Below, piece after piece: positions 12,481-22,314 of a stretch of 64,000 nucleotides of DNA (the first letter of the stretch is position 1; each line of letters begins with the position of its first letter). The stretch comes from Pelecanus crispus. Taxonomy: Eukaryota > Chordata > Aves > Pelecaniformes > Pelecanidae. The stretch spans positions 6,496,501-6,560,500 of the forward strand of contig NC_134656.1 in assembly GCF_030463565.1 (NCBI RefSeq). The letters are read 5' to 3'. Both the position numbers and the translations under genes were made by a program. Below the pieces are notes generated by a model. It ran no database searches and was not told where the DNA came from. It worked only from the letters and a program-made list of their open reading frames with translations.

Positions 12481-13984
12481 TCTTGGCTTCCCTACGCCAG
12501 CTCTCAGCCGGCGAGTTCAGGGTCACCTTTGTTCGCTTTCCAAAGCGCCATTCCTCTCTCCAAAATGCCTCTTGTTCCATCAAGAAAAGTCAGTGATTAT
12601 TTTATGTTTACGGATGTCAAACTCTTTCCTTAGCGCTGTTTTATTTTACGTATGCCTCCCTGGTTTTCCTAGCGCAAGAAAATGAAACGTTTTCAGCTGG
12701 GGAGCTGTGAATTCGGAGGGTGATTATTTTTCGTTAGTGAAGTGATCCATTTCCTACCAGTGCCTCCAATAAAATGTAAAGGTAGGGTGGAGTCTTTCGA
12801 GTGACGTTAGCTGGAGTTGTATCAGGCCCCAAATGAGACAGAACGGGTTGGAATAACATTCTGGTGGCTTCAGTAAAAATTTTCATTGCAAACAAATACT
12901 CATTGACTTTTTAGCCCTCCTGGTTGGGAACAAAAGCTCCTCAACGGGACCCAACCCAGCGCTGTGCAGAGATGGAAAACCAAAAAGCACTTGGGAGGCA
13001 GCTGTGAGCTGCCCGGGGTGGTGCCGGAGCTCCTGCCCGGGGCCCTGGTCCCGAGGAGCCGGGGGGCTGCGGAGGGGCTCCCCGTGCAGGGGGGAGAGGG
13101 CAGGGGAGGGCATTTCGGCACCTTCTAGGTGGAATACTGTTTGGGTAGGTGACTGACACTCGGCAAATGGGGTGAAGTCTCAGAAGGAAAATGCTTTTGC
13201 CGTTCCAAACGAGGATATCGAGGGCTTGTCTACGGAAGACTTAATTCTCAGTATCTTGTACGCTTTAAATCGTACCCGAGATGCAGCTGTACTGACTTGC
13301 AAAGGCAAACGAGCCCTTAGCTAAAAGGGGCGAGCGTCTGCGTCCCTGCCCGGCGCTGTTCTCTGTTGCAGCAGAGATCTTGTTCTAATCGTCGGGGAGA
13401 AAACTTGAGTTTCTGGTACCAAACAGTTAAAAAAAATAAATAAAGATGTTAGTCACCAGAAAGTGGAAACCATGTCTGGAATTGTTAGAAATAAGGCTTG
13501 CTTGAAAATAAATATAGAATTATTCACCATGGTAACTATTGCCCTATTGCGTTAGTGCATATCGATTTAACATTAATCCAAAGACTAATGCTGTGAAATA
13601 TTTGGTCTCTTTAATGTTTAGTTAACAAATCTTTGGGGAGTTGTGGAGTTTTTTGTTTTGTTTTTCCTTAGAGCATGTCAACCACTTCTGGGAGAAAATG
13701 ATTTGACTCTTAGGGTTACTTATTTCTCACATGGATCTCTCTTTCCAATTACATTTTATGAATTTACCCTTAGTGCTGCACTACAGTGATTACGCAGGGT
13801 CGCTCAAATCTTTAACTAAAGCTGAAGTGTTGCAGTGAGGAATAAAAGGAAGGATTTAAATGTGACCGCCCAGGCAAATGTCTGACTTCTGGTCTGGCAA
13901 TGAGTGAAATTATATTATAGTCCAGAACTAGCCAGGGCAGACTGATGGGTCCATGGAGTTCAGTTTGTCCAAGGACCTCAGGTA

Positions 13985-14115
13985 TTACTGAAGCTCCTGT
14001 GTGTCCCTTTCCGTGGATGAAGAGGCACAGTGAGCGGCCCCGGCTCACCCTGAAATTTTGTGGCAAACCCAGGAAGCGAAGGGAGATTCACAGTGCCAGA
14101 CTCATCCCGGAGCCA
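13985..14115 (+). repeat. probable MIR-type SINE relic
   Basis: In order, the segment shows GGATGAAGAGGCACAGTGAG, then GGCTCACCCTGAAATTTTGT, GGCAAACCCAGGAA and GTGCCAGACTC. This follows the order of the MIR consensus: ATGAGGAAACTGAGGCACAGAGAG, AGGTCACACAGC, GTGGCAGAGC, AACCCAGG, GTCTGACTCC. The copy is strongly diverged, as expected for an old insertion. Confidence 0.5.
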
Positions 14116-15599
14116 TCAGAGGTGTCTCCAGGGAGAACATAAAAAAGAAACTGGAAAAAAAAAAAAGCTGATCAGTGACAGAATACAGGAGCCAAAACTC
14201 AACAAAAGTGTGTTCTGGACGTACCCCACCGGCCGCGCAGTACTTGCTGGTACAGAAGAAACTCAGACCGACGGCAGTGGGCTGGAGGGTGGATAGCCTT
14301 ATTACAAAGAACAGGGTGAAGCATTTAAAGTTAGCTGATGTACTTTTAATTTTTACAAGCCCATGTGGGATGACTTTAATTATTTGTTCTTAAATCATGG
14401 TGGAAAAATGCTGATTGTTCTTAAAGCCACATGAGTCGTTCAGATGAAATCGGGACGGCGGTAAACAGTGCATTTTTAAACCAGCATCGGCTTGCAAACA
14501 GTTATTTTTTCTGTTTTTCTTTTTTTTTTTTCTTTTTAAGGAAGGTTAGGAAGATGTGTGAACTTGCAGCAGCCTGCATCTGAAACTGGAGCCTTTATCC
14601 ACCAAAGCTCTGCAAACTTGTAAAAACTCCCCCTAGAACAAGCCGGCTGATTCACGGCGTGAGGACGGGCGCCTTTTCCGCCACGGAGCCGGCCGTTCCG
14701 CAGCTCCGTAGCAGCCTGGGCAGCGGTGCTCCCAGCTGGCGCCTGCTCAGCCCTCAGATGCCCCCACCGCGGCTCCTCCTGCCCCAGCGCCCGCGCCCGG
14801 CGCGTCCTGCCTGCGAACGGGCCTCCAGCCGGGCCCGTCCACGTGCCGCCCCGGCTCCCGCTCCCTGGGCCCGTGGGCGACGCCGTGGCGGTTTGCGAAA
14901 GGCAAAGCCGTGCTTGTTGCACACAAGGGAGCGGAGAAGGACGCTGGAACCCACCAGCCAAGGAACTGACCTGCCGCAGAAGAGTGATGTATTACTTAAA
15001 GCTGCATCTAATTGCTTAAGACCAGTTAAGGATGTGCCTTGTCTGTGTCTTAAAATACAAGAATTCTGACTCAAACACGAACTACGGCCGCATCCACGCA
15101 GCCGACGAACTCGGAGGGCTCGGCAGCGGTGGCAGGGCTGCTGCTGGCAGCTGGTATCTCCTGCAGCTCGAGGAAGCGTGTAGTGTTCACCCTGACTTAT
15201 TTATGGAGGCAATATTTTTTTTAAGTGCAAAAGGACTGTTAGTTGCAAGATAGTGGACTCAGCTTAGCTTACAGCCACCTTTTCTGGCCAGTCAAGCAAG
15301 GTCCATTGGAAAAGGGTCTCTAATAGTCAGCTGCCAAGTGTTTTAAAAAGAAAAAAATCTCTTTCCAGCTAAATAATAATAAAAGTGGGTTGATTGATAA
15401 AGCTATCTGAACTGGCATTTGTCTTCAGAGTTTTGAACGTTCGAGCTGGCCTTTCTGGGGTTTGCGGGCTCGCCCTCGCCCGAGGCCCGTGTCCCTGTAA
15501 CAGGGGTAACGTTGCTTCACGTTTTCACAAAGCATTTCTACAAATTTGCCTGGCGCAAAAGAAACTGAGACTCCAGGACCGACCTGAACGAATCGGCCA

Positions 15600-15655
15600 A
15601 AAGGCAGATAGGAATTACCCCTCCTGCGTTACTGATGAGGAAACAGGCTGGGAAC
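15600..15655 (+). repeat. possible MIR SINE core fragment
   Basis: A GGCAGATAGGAATTACCCC string is followed by ACTGATGAGGAAACAGGCTG. This resembles the MIR central part, where GTAGGTACTATTAT, CCCC and CAGATGAGGAAACTGAGGC occur in the same order. The fragment is short. Confidence 0.4.
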
Positions 15656-17356
15656 AAAATATAAAAATAGTATTGGGAATGCTTTATTTCCAGTTCTAGC
15701 GTAGATGTTTTTCAGGTAACTGTCCTTCCTCTCCCAGGCCTGCACGCCAACCCCCACCTCCGGTGCCGCTCCCCCTGCGTTTGCGGAGCGGCACTCGGAC
15801 AATAATTCACGTCGGTTCGGCGCTGGGAAGCACAAACTTCTCAAAGCTCGTTTCTATCCGAGCCGCAAGATCCTCTTCCGTGTTTCCTTTGGATTAGTAA
15901 TTGTTGGGAGTTACCATCTGTCAAGTGGCAAAGAGTAAAAGATTAAACAACCTGGCAATTCCTTGTTCCTTCTCTTTGGGCATTTTCACAGGACCGGATG
16001 GGGCCGCAGGGGCAAAGCACAGGCGGGTATTTAATGTTAGTTTGTAAGTAATCATGCAGAAATAAATTCCATTTTTGGGGGGGGGGGGGGAAGTAAAGGT
16101 TAAACCTTACCAGTGAGTGCCACCATGCCTGACCTGACTCTCGACGCCATCCGTCTTGCGTGATTTCTGCGGCGCTGTGCAAGACGCGGCCGGGCAGCCC
16201 CGTCCCCTTCTCCGTGCGATCTTCCCGGCAGCCCCTCTGGGGAGCACGGGCCCAGCTGGGGACTCTTCAGATACTTCCAAATCCTAAATCAGAACTAGCA
16301 AGCATTACGGGAAAATACGCTTTCTTAGAAGGTAACTGAAGCTGTCTTTATCTCCCAGTAGCAGGATTCGCCAAGTATTACAGCAGCTACTTCGCACCAC
16401 TATAGTTAAGCTTGTTTCAGCATTTTCATTATAAACCTCTGTTTTCACAGGTTTATTTCCCAGAAAAAAATAAAATTAGAATCTGTCTTGACTAAAGCTT
16501 TTGGCACACTGAGGACTCGCGGAAGAGATGACGTTTTTTCCTTTTACCTGTCTAAAAAGTGAATGGGGTCACTCCGTTTCAAAGTGGGCGGCTTGAAACA
16601 AAAATGGGAATTTCTGTGCCTGAAGTCGTTTCTGAGCTCTGCAGAAGCAAGCAGCGTTGTTGGCATTAACATGGGAGCTGACGGCAGAACTTGCACCCAG
16701 TTCAGCCGTGGCCAAATCGGTGCTTACAGGTTCCCCCCCCCGCCCCATTTCTTTTCCAACCTTTCCCGGTTTTTTTGTGAAATGCTGCATTTGGGAACCG
16801 TCTGGGCAAAGCAAGCCCAGAGCTCCGCGGTGCCTGGGGGCCGGGGGGGGTCTCAGCGGTCGCCTTGGGTGGCTTGGCTGGGCGCCGGGGTCCCAGCCTG
16901 GCCCGCGCGTGCCCCCCCGCAGCACGGCCGAACCCCGATGCCTTTGGGGCCGCGCTGCACCACCACCGCCCCCCCCAGCTCCCCCCGCCGCCGGCGGAGG
17001 ACGGGGGCGGCGGGCGCAGCGAGCCCACGCGCGCAGCAGCACCCGCCTCGCCAGGGCGGGCTCGGCGAGCGCCGACGAGAAACACAAAACCGAAGGCGGG
17101 CGCGGGGCGGGCGGGCGTCCCCGCGGCGCGAGGCGCAGGCCGGGTGCCCGGTGCTGGCCCCGCCGGCGAGCGCCGCCGGCCGCGCGCTGCCACGGCCCGG
17201 GGCGCGCGGCCGCTGCCGGGCCCGGCGGGCGCGAGGCGGCGCGGGTCCCGCGCGGGGCGGCCCGGGGCTCGCGCCCGCCGCCTTCCCTCCCCCCCCGCCC
17301 CCTCCGCCCGGCGGCGGCGGCGGCGCGGGGGAAAGGGCGGGGTCCCCGTCTGGCGC

Positions 17357-17364
17357 TGACGTCA
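17357..17364. promoter_or_regulatory. full palindromic CRE (TGACGTCA)
   Basis: A perfect CREB/ATF consensus octamer lies about 445 bp upstream of the PMEPA1 start codon, inside the promoter island and just ahead of the likely start of transcription. This is a typical position for a functional CRE. Binding is inferred. Confidence 0.7.
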
Positions 17365-17726
17365 CAGAGCCCGCCCGCGGCTGGCGGCGGCGCGCGGCCG
17401 CGTCCCCGTGGCCGTGAATGAGCGCGGGGGGCGGGAGCGGAGCGGAGCGGAGCGGGAGCGGAGCGGGCGGGCCGCGCTCCCACCGAGCCCCCGCCGCGCC
17501 GCGCTCCGCCGCCGCGCCGCGCCCCACGAAAGTGCGGGGCTGCCGGGGCCGGGCCCAGCCGCTCCCCGGGCCGGAGGGGCGCGGAGCCGCCGCCGAGCCC
17601 AGCCCAGCTGCTGCGGGGGGCGCTGCGCCGCGCCGCGCCGGGCCGCGGGGTTTTATTTCCAATTTTTGATCGCAGCTGCATTTCCCTCCCCCCCGCCCCC
17701 CCGCGCCGAGGAGGAGCCCCGGCTTT

Positions 17727-17774
17727 ATGTGGTGCTGCCCGGAGAGCGCTCGGCGGCCCGTCGCCTTCTTTTCT

Positions 17775-17809
<35 letters not shown>

Positions 17810-17816
17810 TGTATAA
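17727..17816 (+). promoter_or_regulatory. upstream ORF overlapping the PMEPA1 start codon
   Basis: An ATG at 17727 opens a 29-codon frame. It reads through the pyrimidine tract, giving a Phe-rich peptide, and stops at TAA 17814-17816. The stop lies 8 nt inside the PMEPA1 coding sequence in a different frame. The upstream ATG has a weak context (T at -3, T at +4). If the 5' UTR includes it, as seems likely, it could lower initiation at the main ATG. Another upstream ATG at 17418 opens an 83-codon GC-rich frame ending at 17669, and would count only if transcription begins before it. Confidence 0.5.
17764..17806 (+). repeat. 43-nt pyrimidine tract abutting the start codon
   Basis: Only C and T occur from 17764 to 17806, ending with 19 consecutive T. 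Two A residues separate it from the PMEPA1 ATG. In mRNA this is a U-rich tract directly before the initiation codon. Its exact length is uncertain because homopolymers are error-prone. Confidence 0.9.
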
Positions 17817-17911
17817 CTTCATGGGTCTGAACAGCACGGCCGTAGCTATTCAGCCCAATGTGTCCTGCACATGCAACTGCAAAAGGTCTTTGTTCCAGAG
17901 CATGGAGATCA
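17809..17911 (+). CDS. PMEPA1: PMEPA1 coding exon 1 (luminal N-terminus)
   Basis: This is the first coding exon of prostate transmembrane protein androgen-induced 1, a TGF-beta-induced membrane protein of endosome/Golgi membranes that restrains Smad2/3 signalling. It encodes 34 residues plus the first base of codon 35. The string PNVSCTCNCKRSLFQSMEI (residues 16-34) matches the vertebrate PMEPA1 N-terminus, which separates it from the paralogue LDLRAD4, whose N-terminus is unrelated. Two N-glycosylation sequons (N8-S-T and N17-V-S) and a Cys cluster (C20, C22, C24) lie on the luminal side. There is no cleavable signal peptide. The exon ends at the consensus donor ATCA|GTAAGT in phase 1, and joining to exon 2 gives Ile-Thr-Glu-Leu-Glu-Phe. 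The start was chosen by alignment with the mammalian protein, which also has Met at positions 1 and 5. The ATG context is poor (T at -3, T at +4). Met5 at 17821 has G at +4 and could also be used. Confidence 0.95.
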
Positions 17912-17969
17912 GTAAGTACTTGTCCTGCTGCTGCGGCGGGGCCGGCCCCGGCTTCCCGGCGCTGGGTGC

Positions 17970-17971
17970 GA

Positions 17972-18005
<34 letters not shown>

Positions 18006-18010
18006 GTGTG
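17970..18010. repeat. GGGCGC/GGGTGC hexamer run
   Basis: About six short G-rich hexamers (GGGCGC, then GGGTGC) follow the exon 1 donor. They give regularly spaced G triplets on the plus strand that could fold as a G-quadruplex in early intron RNA. Confidence 0.65.
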
Positions 18011-18138
18011 CACGGCGGCTCCGGCGCTTGGCGGCTCCGGCGCTCCGCGCCCCCGCCGCGGGCAGGGAAGTTTCCGCGGGGGCTCCCTTCCGAAGGGGGG
18101 ACCCTTCGCCGCGATGCGCTTTCTCCGAGTGATTATTT

Positions 18139-18157
18139 CACACACACACACACACAC
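18139..18157. repeat. (CA)n microsatellite
   Basis: About nine CA dinucleotides are followed directly by a short C run. This is a simple repeat in the first part of intron 1. Confidence 0.9.
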
Positions 18158-18300
18158 CCCCCCGCCCCTCCGTGCGAGCTCCGGTCTCTCGTCGGTTGCT
18201 GCCGGGGTGCCTCGTGCGGGTGTGACACGGCGCGAGCGAGTGCGTGACACGGCGTGACGGCGCGTGCGGGCCGGGCCGGGCTGGCGGAGCGGCCCCGGGC

Positions 18301-18304
18301 GCAG

Positions 18305-18352
<48 letters not shown>

Positions 18353-18358
18353 GGCTGC
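18301..18358. repeat. 46-nt C homopolymer with inverted flanks
   Basis: An uninterrupted run of 46 C occupies 18305-18350. The left border reads GCAGCCCC and the right border GGGGCTGC, so the borders are inverted repeats. The complementary strand is a 46-nt G run with strong G-quadruplex potential; the plus strand could form an i-motif. The true length is uncertain because such runs are hard to sequence and assemble. Confidence 0.9.
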
Positions 18359-18399
18359 CTGCGGAGCGCCCCGGCCCCGGCCCCGGCCCCGGCGGCAGC

Positions 18400-18593
18400 G
18401 TGTGCGGAGCCCCCGCTCTGCCCCGCCGCCGCTCCGTGCCCGCCGCTCGCCCCTCGCCCCGCCGGCACCGTGTGCGGAGCCCCCGCTCTGCCCCGCCGCC
18501 GCTCCGCGCCCGCCGCTCGCCCCTCGCCCCGCCGGCACCGTGTGCGGAGCCCCCGCTCTGCCCCGCCGCCGCTCCGCGCCCGCCGCTCGCCCC
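18400..18593. repeat. 70-bp tandem repeat, about 2.8 copies
   Basis: Units begin with GTGTGCGGAGCCCCCGCTC at 18400, 18470 and 18540. The third unit breaks off near 18593. Copies differ by single bases (for example GTGCC against GCGCC), which indicates a recent duplication inside the promoter island. Apparent repetitive minus-strand open frames come from this repeat. Confidence 0.93.
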
Positions 18594-19967
18594 GGCCCCG
18601 CGATGCTCCGGCGGCTGCGGCCGCCCCTGCCCCGCCGCTCCGCTCCCTTTCCGCGGGGGCGGTGCTGGGGGGCCCGGCCCCGAGCTCCCCCCCGGGCTCT
18701 GCCCGAGTCCCGGTGCCGGCCGCCCGCCGCTCGTCCCGGGGCCGGGGAGCCCCGCGGTCCGGGCAGCCGAGCAGGGCTTCTCGCCGGGAACCCCCGGCCC
18801 CGGGGCTCGCCGGTAGGGAGGGCTGCTGGCCCCTTCTGGCCACCGCTCTTCAGCCCTCGCCGAGCAGCAGCGAGCACGGCGCCTGACCCCAATATCCACT
18901 ACTTTTCCGTTTGCTCTGTGCCTCTTGGAAATAACGTGCGTGGAGGTGAGGGAGAAGGAATGTCCTTGCTGAGGAGGGAGAAGCCAGTTGGTTTCTCTGG
19001 CAATCTAAAGCGAGTGGCGTTTTCTGCAAAGGGAGGGTTTTCAAGGCGCCCGGGCTGGGTGGGTTGTCAGGTTTGTACCCCGCTTAACGCTTTGTTCCGT
19101 GCCGTGAAAACTGAGCCCTGCGCAGACTAATGCAAAATGGCCCAAAATGAAAACTTGGGAAAGAGTCTGGATTTTGCATATATTCCTGGCACTGCGATGG
19201 GGCAGGCTCGCGCTGGGTGCGTGTAGGGGAAAGTCAGCTGAGCTGTGCCTGTTTCTGCTAGCACAGGATTTGCCCCGTTACCTCCAGCGGGGTTGCAGAG
19301 CAGTATTTTGGAGCCAGCATCTGTCCCTTGGTATTTTGGATGGCTTTTGTCCAGTGTCATCTGCCTTCGCCTTCTCCGGTTTCGTCGTTAATTCAGGTGC
19401 CTGAGTCCTGGAGAAGGTCTGTAGGCATTTGTATGCCGGGTACTAAAACGCGTTCGTTCTGAATTTTAGCATAAACCATATACCCTTTGTACTGTATGCG
19501 CATTTAATCTTGATTTAATCTCATTCGTGTTCAGACAAAACTAAGCTGGATTTGCCTGATTTTATTAACACTACCGGTACTGAATAGACCATTATTCTTT
19601 CCTGACTTTAACAGGCCGGGCTAGATGTGCATACCAATAGCAGTGTATAAATAATGAAGATACAGTTCTTTTTTGTGTCAGCCAGTTGGTGAACATAAAC
19701 TGTGTCCCACAGAATTACAAGGATGAGAGACTTTACTTCGCGTCTGATCAAGGCTCATGGTTATGATAAAAGTTGTGAATTAAAATGTGTAATGTCTTTT
19801 GAAGAAAAAGCTTCTCTTCCAGTCTAACTCTTGGCATGTGGTTTTGTTGGAACAACTCGGGCTTTTAATTTCATTCCTTGACTTTTTAGAAATAGCACGT
19901 TTTGTAATTTTTTTTTTTTTCCATTTTTTCAGCATATGAAAGGCTTGGCAGGAGGCAGGTGCCAGTT

Positions 19968-19981
19968 GGGGGGGGGGGGGG
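19968..19981 (+). repeat. run of 14 G
   Basis: An uninterrupted G14 tract is followed by CGGGGGCG. It has G-quadruplex potential. A similar G14 run lies upstream at 16077-16090. Confidence 0.85.
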
Positions 19982-20639
19982 CGGGGGCGAGAGGCTGGGG
20001 ACAGTGAAGTACGCTGGAGGACACCTTGCCTGAATTCGGACGGGTGTTGCGGGAGCCTCGCGCCTGGTGCCACAGGGCTCCCGAGGTCCTTCCCCGCCTT
20101 GTCCCCCGCCAGCCCTGCGCCCGTCCCCCCTCTGTCAGCCGCTCCGCGCTGGGGTCCTGGCGCTCGGGCGCCGAGTTCCCGTTAGCTCCCGGGAGCCTGG
20201 GATGGAGCCGCCTTAGCGCTGCCCTTCCTCATTTCGTTTTCGGGCAGGTTTCTTTATCGCCAGCGTTATTCATTTATTTCCTGCCGACGGCGGGCAGCGT
20301 TGGCTCGCCTCTGTGCTAGGGGAGGGCTTGGTTGCGCTGCGGGGGCCGTTACCTGATCGCTTCCTCCACCTGGGTTCAGTGGAAAGGACAGAGTTGAGAG
20401 AAATTCGTTATACAGCTCTTCCCCCCCGCTCCGATCGCTTGATTTCATTCATCTTTCCAATACGACTTTGAGGGAGCCTCAGAGCAGCTACCGCCAGATG
20501 CCATTTAATTTTCTAGCCAAAAGTTACCACGCAGGAATGCTTTGGGAAAGTGGCATAACTGTAAACTCTTTTCATTTAACCCTCTAATTAGGCTAACTGC
20601 ACAACCGATCCCCAAAAATACTTCTTTGCAGGCTTTATT

Positions 20640-21400
20640 CCGTATGGCAGGCTGCGGCGCTGCGGTGGCGGGAGCAGCTGGTTTCTGTGTGCGGCGCTCC
20701 CAGATTAGGATTATAAAAGGGCTTTTTGGGGGCGGGGGCGCGGAGCCTCGCCCGCCGCCGGGGCTGTGGTGCCAGCGTGCCAGGCGGCGTTAAGCGGCCG
20801 GACGTCTGCGGCAGTGGTCTCTGATCGCTTCGGCTGGGGGAAAGGGGTCAGGGGTGATCGCCGCGGCGGAGGAGCCTGTAAATAACTAATTATTTGGCGC
20901 GGGGAGCGGCGTGCCTGCCTCCTCGCTGGCCTCCCCGCTCGCCCGCCCGGGGCAGCTCAGCGCTTGCCGCCGGCTGGGTGGGCGCGAGCCACCCGCGCCC
21001 GCCCGCTCCCTCCCGGCGGCCCCAATGGCGGGGGGGCCTCGCGCTTCGCGCCCCGCGGGGGCTTCTCCCCAAGGGGTTTGGGTGCCGAGGCTGGGGATCC
21101 TGCCTCTGCCGGCGCCCGGGCATCCCTGCGAGGGGATGGCTTCGAGCGCGGGGCGTGAGGGCAGGTCTCTCTGGGCTGGGTGGCTCTCGGCGCAGGCTTT
21201 GCTCGCACGGTGACGTTAGCCGAAGCATTCGGGGCCTGAAGAGGCGGCGCTGAGGCCGTTCCCCGCGGCGCTGAGGCCGTTCCCCGCGGCGCTGAGGCCG
21301 TTCCCCGCGGCGGGCAGCAGCGCTCTGACGCCGCTGTCAGAGCTGCGAGCCCGGCCGGCGGCGGGCCGGGCCGAGCGAACGCCAGAGCGCGTTTCTGCCC
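20640..21400 (+). promoter_or_regulatory. intragenic CpG-rich block with TATA box (candidate alternative promoter)
   Basis: CpG-dense sequence about 2.8 kb into intron 1 begins with TATAAAAG at 20712-20719, which predicts initiation near 20740-20745 on the plus strand. Downstream are a perfect E2F-type site TTTGGCGC at 20893-20900, a YY1-like CAATGGCGGG near 21023-21032 and a CRE-like TGACGTTA near 21211. PMEPA1 in mammals has shorter isoforms from alternative first exons, so an alternative PMEPA1 promoter is plausible. I found no ATG followed by a donor in phase with exon 2, so any product is unproven. Confidence 0.5.
21246..21314. repeat. 21-bp tandem repeat, three copies
   Basis: GCTGAGGCCGTTCCCCGCGG is repeated three times with a period of 21 bp at the right side of the intragenic CpG block. 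Copies are almost identical. Confidence 0.9.
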
Positions 21401-21822
21401 AAGCCAGGACTTCTAGGTTTTCACATTCTTTGGTTTAATAACAAACCAAACGCAGATGGCTCAACCAGGGATCACATCTCCTTTCCACTTCAGACTGCTT
21501 TTTTGGCAAATACGTTTCTTTCCTGACGCTGTGTCAACAGCAGTTACGGCTTCTTCCAGGGCCGAGCGGGTAACGGCCCTGTACTTCTTGACTCTCCTCC
21601 ACCCCACGTTTTCCTCCAGGAGATAGGGACGTGGAAGGCAGAGCTGCTGCCAGTGTTTCAGCAAGCCGGAGAGTGTTCGCACAGAGCGTCTTCAGTTTGT
21701 GGCATCCCGGTTTGACTTCAGCCAGACCGGGGAGTTCCCCGTCTCCGGCTCTGGCCGTGTGTCCGTGACAGGCGCTGCTTTTTGCTGAGGTCAGCGTCCC
21801 AAGGTGCAGCCCGGGAGGAGCA

Positions 21823-21970
21823 GAGCACGATGGCTTTTGCTTGCGGTGGCCTGACAGCGGAGCACGATGGCTTTTGCTTGCGGTGGCCTGAGAGCGGAGC
21901 ACGATGGCCTTTGCTTACGGTGGCCTGAGAGCGGAGCACGATGGCCTTTGCTTACGGTGGCCTGAGAGCT
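21823..21970. repeat. 37-bp tandem repeat, four copies
   Basis: Units starting with GAGCACGATGGC occur at 21823, 21860, 21897 and 21934. The last two share CCTTTGCTTACGG where the first two have TTTTGCTTGCGG. This points to pairwise expansion of a two-unit block. No spacers are present, so it is a minisatellite and not a CRISPR array. Confidence 0.95.
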
Positions 21971-22274
21971 GTCTGTGCATGCCCTTGGCCATCCCTGGCC
22001 CCAGCTCTGTGGGTCCCACCTCTCGCACCCAGGGCAGCAGGGAAGCTCCTAATTCCCTGAGCCTGGAGAGCACAGGGGTCTTAAAAATACAGTTGCTTTT
22101 GTGCCCTCAGGCAGTGATTTTAATCTTAGTGTTTTATAATCCGTGTTGAATGGGAGAATGAAAAGACACAGAGGAGGAAGCCGAGGGAAAATAGTCAAAC
22201 TTTGTGGTTTTTTTTCCTCTGGGTGAACACCTGGATTGCGTTGTGCTGCACAGCGGGACCAGCACACACAGCAC

Positions 22275-22314
22275 CAGAGGTGATCCCGTATAATCAGAGG
22301 TGATCATATATAAT
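22275..22314. repeat. 20-bp direct repeat, two copies
   Basis: CAGAGGTGATC followed by a TATAAT-like end occurs at 22275 and 22295. It is a short local duplication. Confidence 0.7.

Larger units (their letters stand above)
12600..16800. other. non-coding spacer between CpG islands A and B
   Basis: No coding exon is recognised. A GC-rich patch at about 14640-14900 is CpG-dense but lacks clear promoter elements. A run of 14 G occurs at 16077-16090. Two MIR-like relics are annotated separately. The remainder has ordinary composition with short chance open frames. Confidence 0.5.
16830..18900. promoter_or_regulatory. PMEPA1 promoter CpG island (island B)
   Basis: An extremely G+C- and CpG-rich block surrounds the first PMEPA1 coding exon, as expected for a TATA-less CpG-island promoter. 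It contains a perfect CRE, GGAGC/GAGCG repeats near 17431-17470, GC boxes, the 5' UTR and the start of intron 1. The transcription start cannot be fixed from sequence. The CRE position suggests initiation at roughly 17400-17500. Long open frames on both strands in this block are composition artefacts. Confidence 0.85.

Noticed and set aside
11526..12633. Open frames of about 350 codons in CpG island A
   Set aside because: Pro/Arg/Gly/Ala-rich translations appear in several overlapping frames on both strands, as expected of stop-poor GC-rich DNA.
17809..18132. Reading the exon 1 frame as an intronless 107-residue protein
   Set aside because: Homology to PMEPA1 stops exactly at the GTAAGT donor (17912), and the continuation is low-complexity GC-rich sequence.
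16563..18899. Large overlapping open frames on both strands around the PMEPA1 promoter (up to 370 codons)
   Set aside because: Low-complexity GC-driven translations. The 70-bp repeat and C46 run explain their repetitive parts. Only the short exon 1 frame matches a known protein and ends at a proper donor.
21823..21970. CRISPR-like array of 37-bp repeats
   Set aside because: Repeats are head to tail without spacers, in a vertebrate intron; this is a minisatellite.
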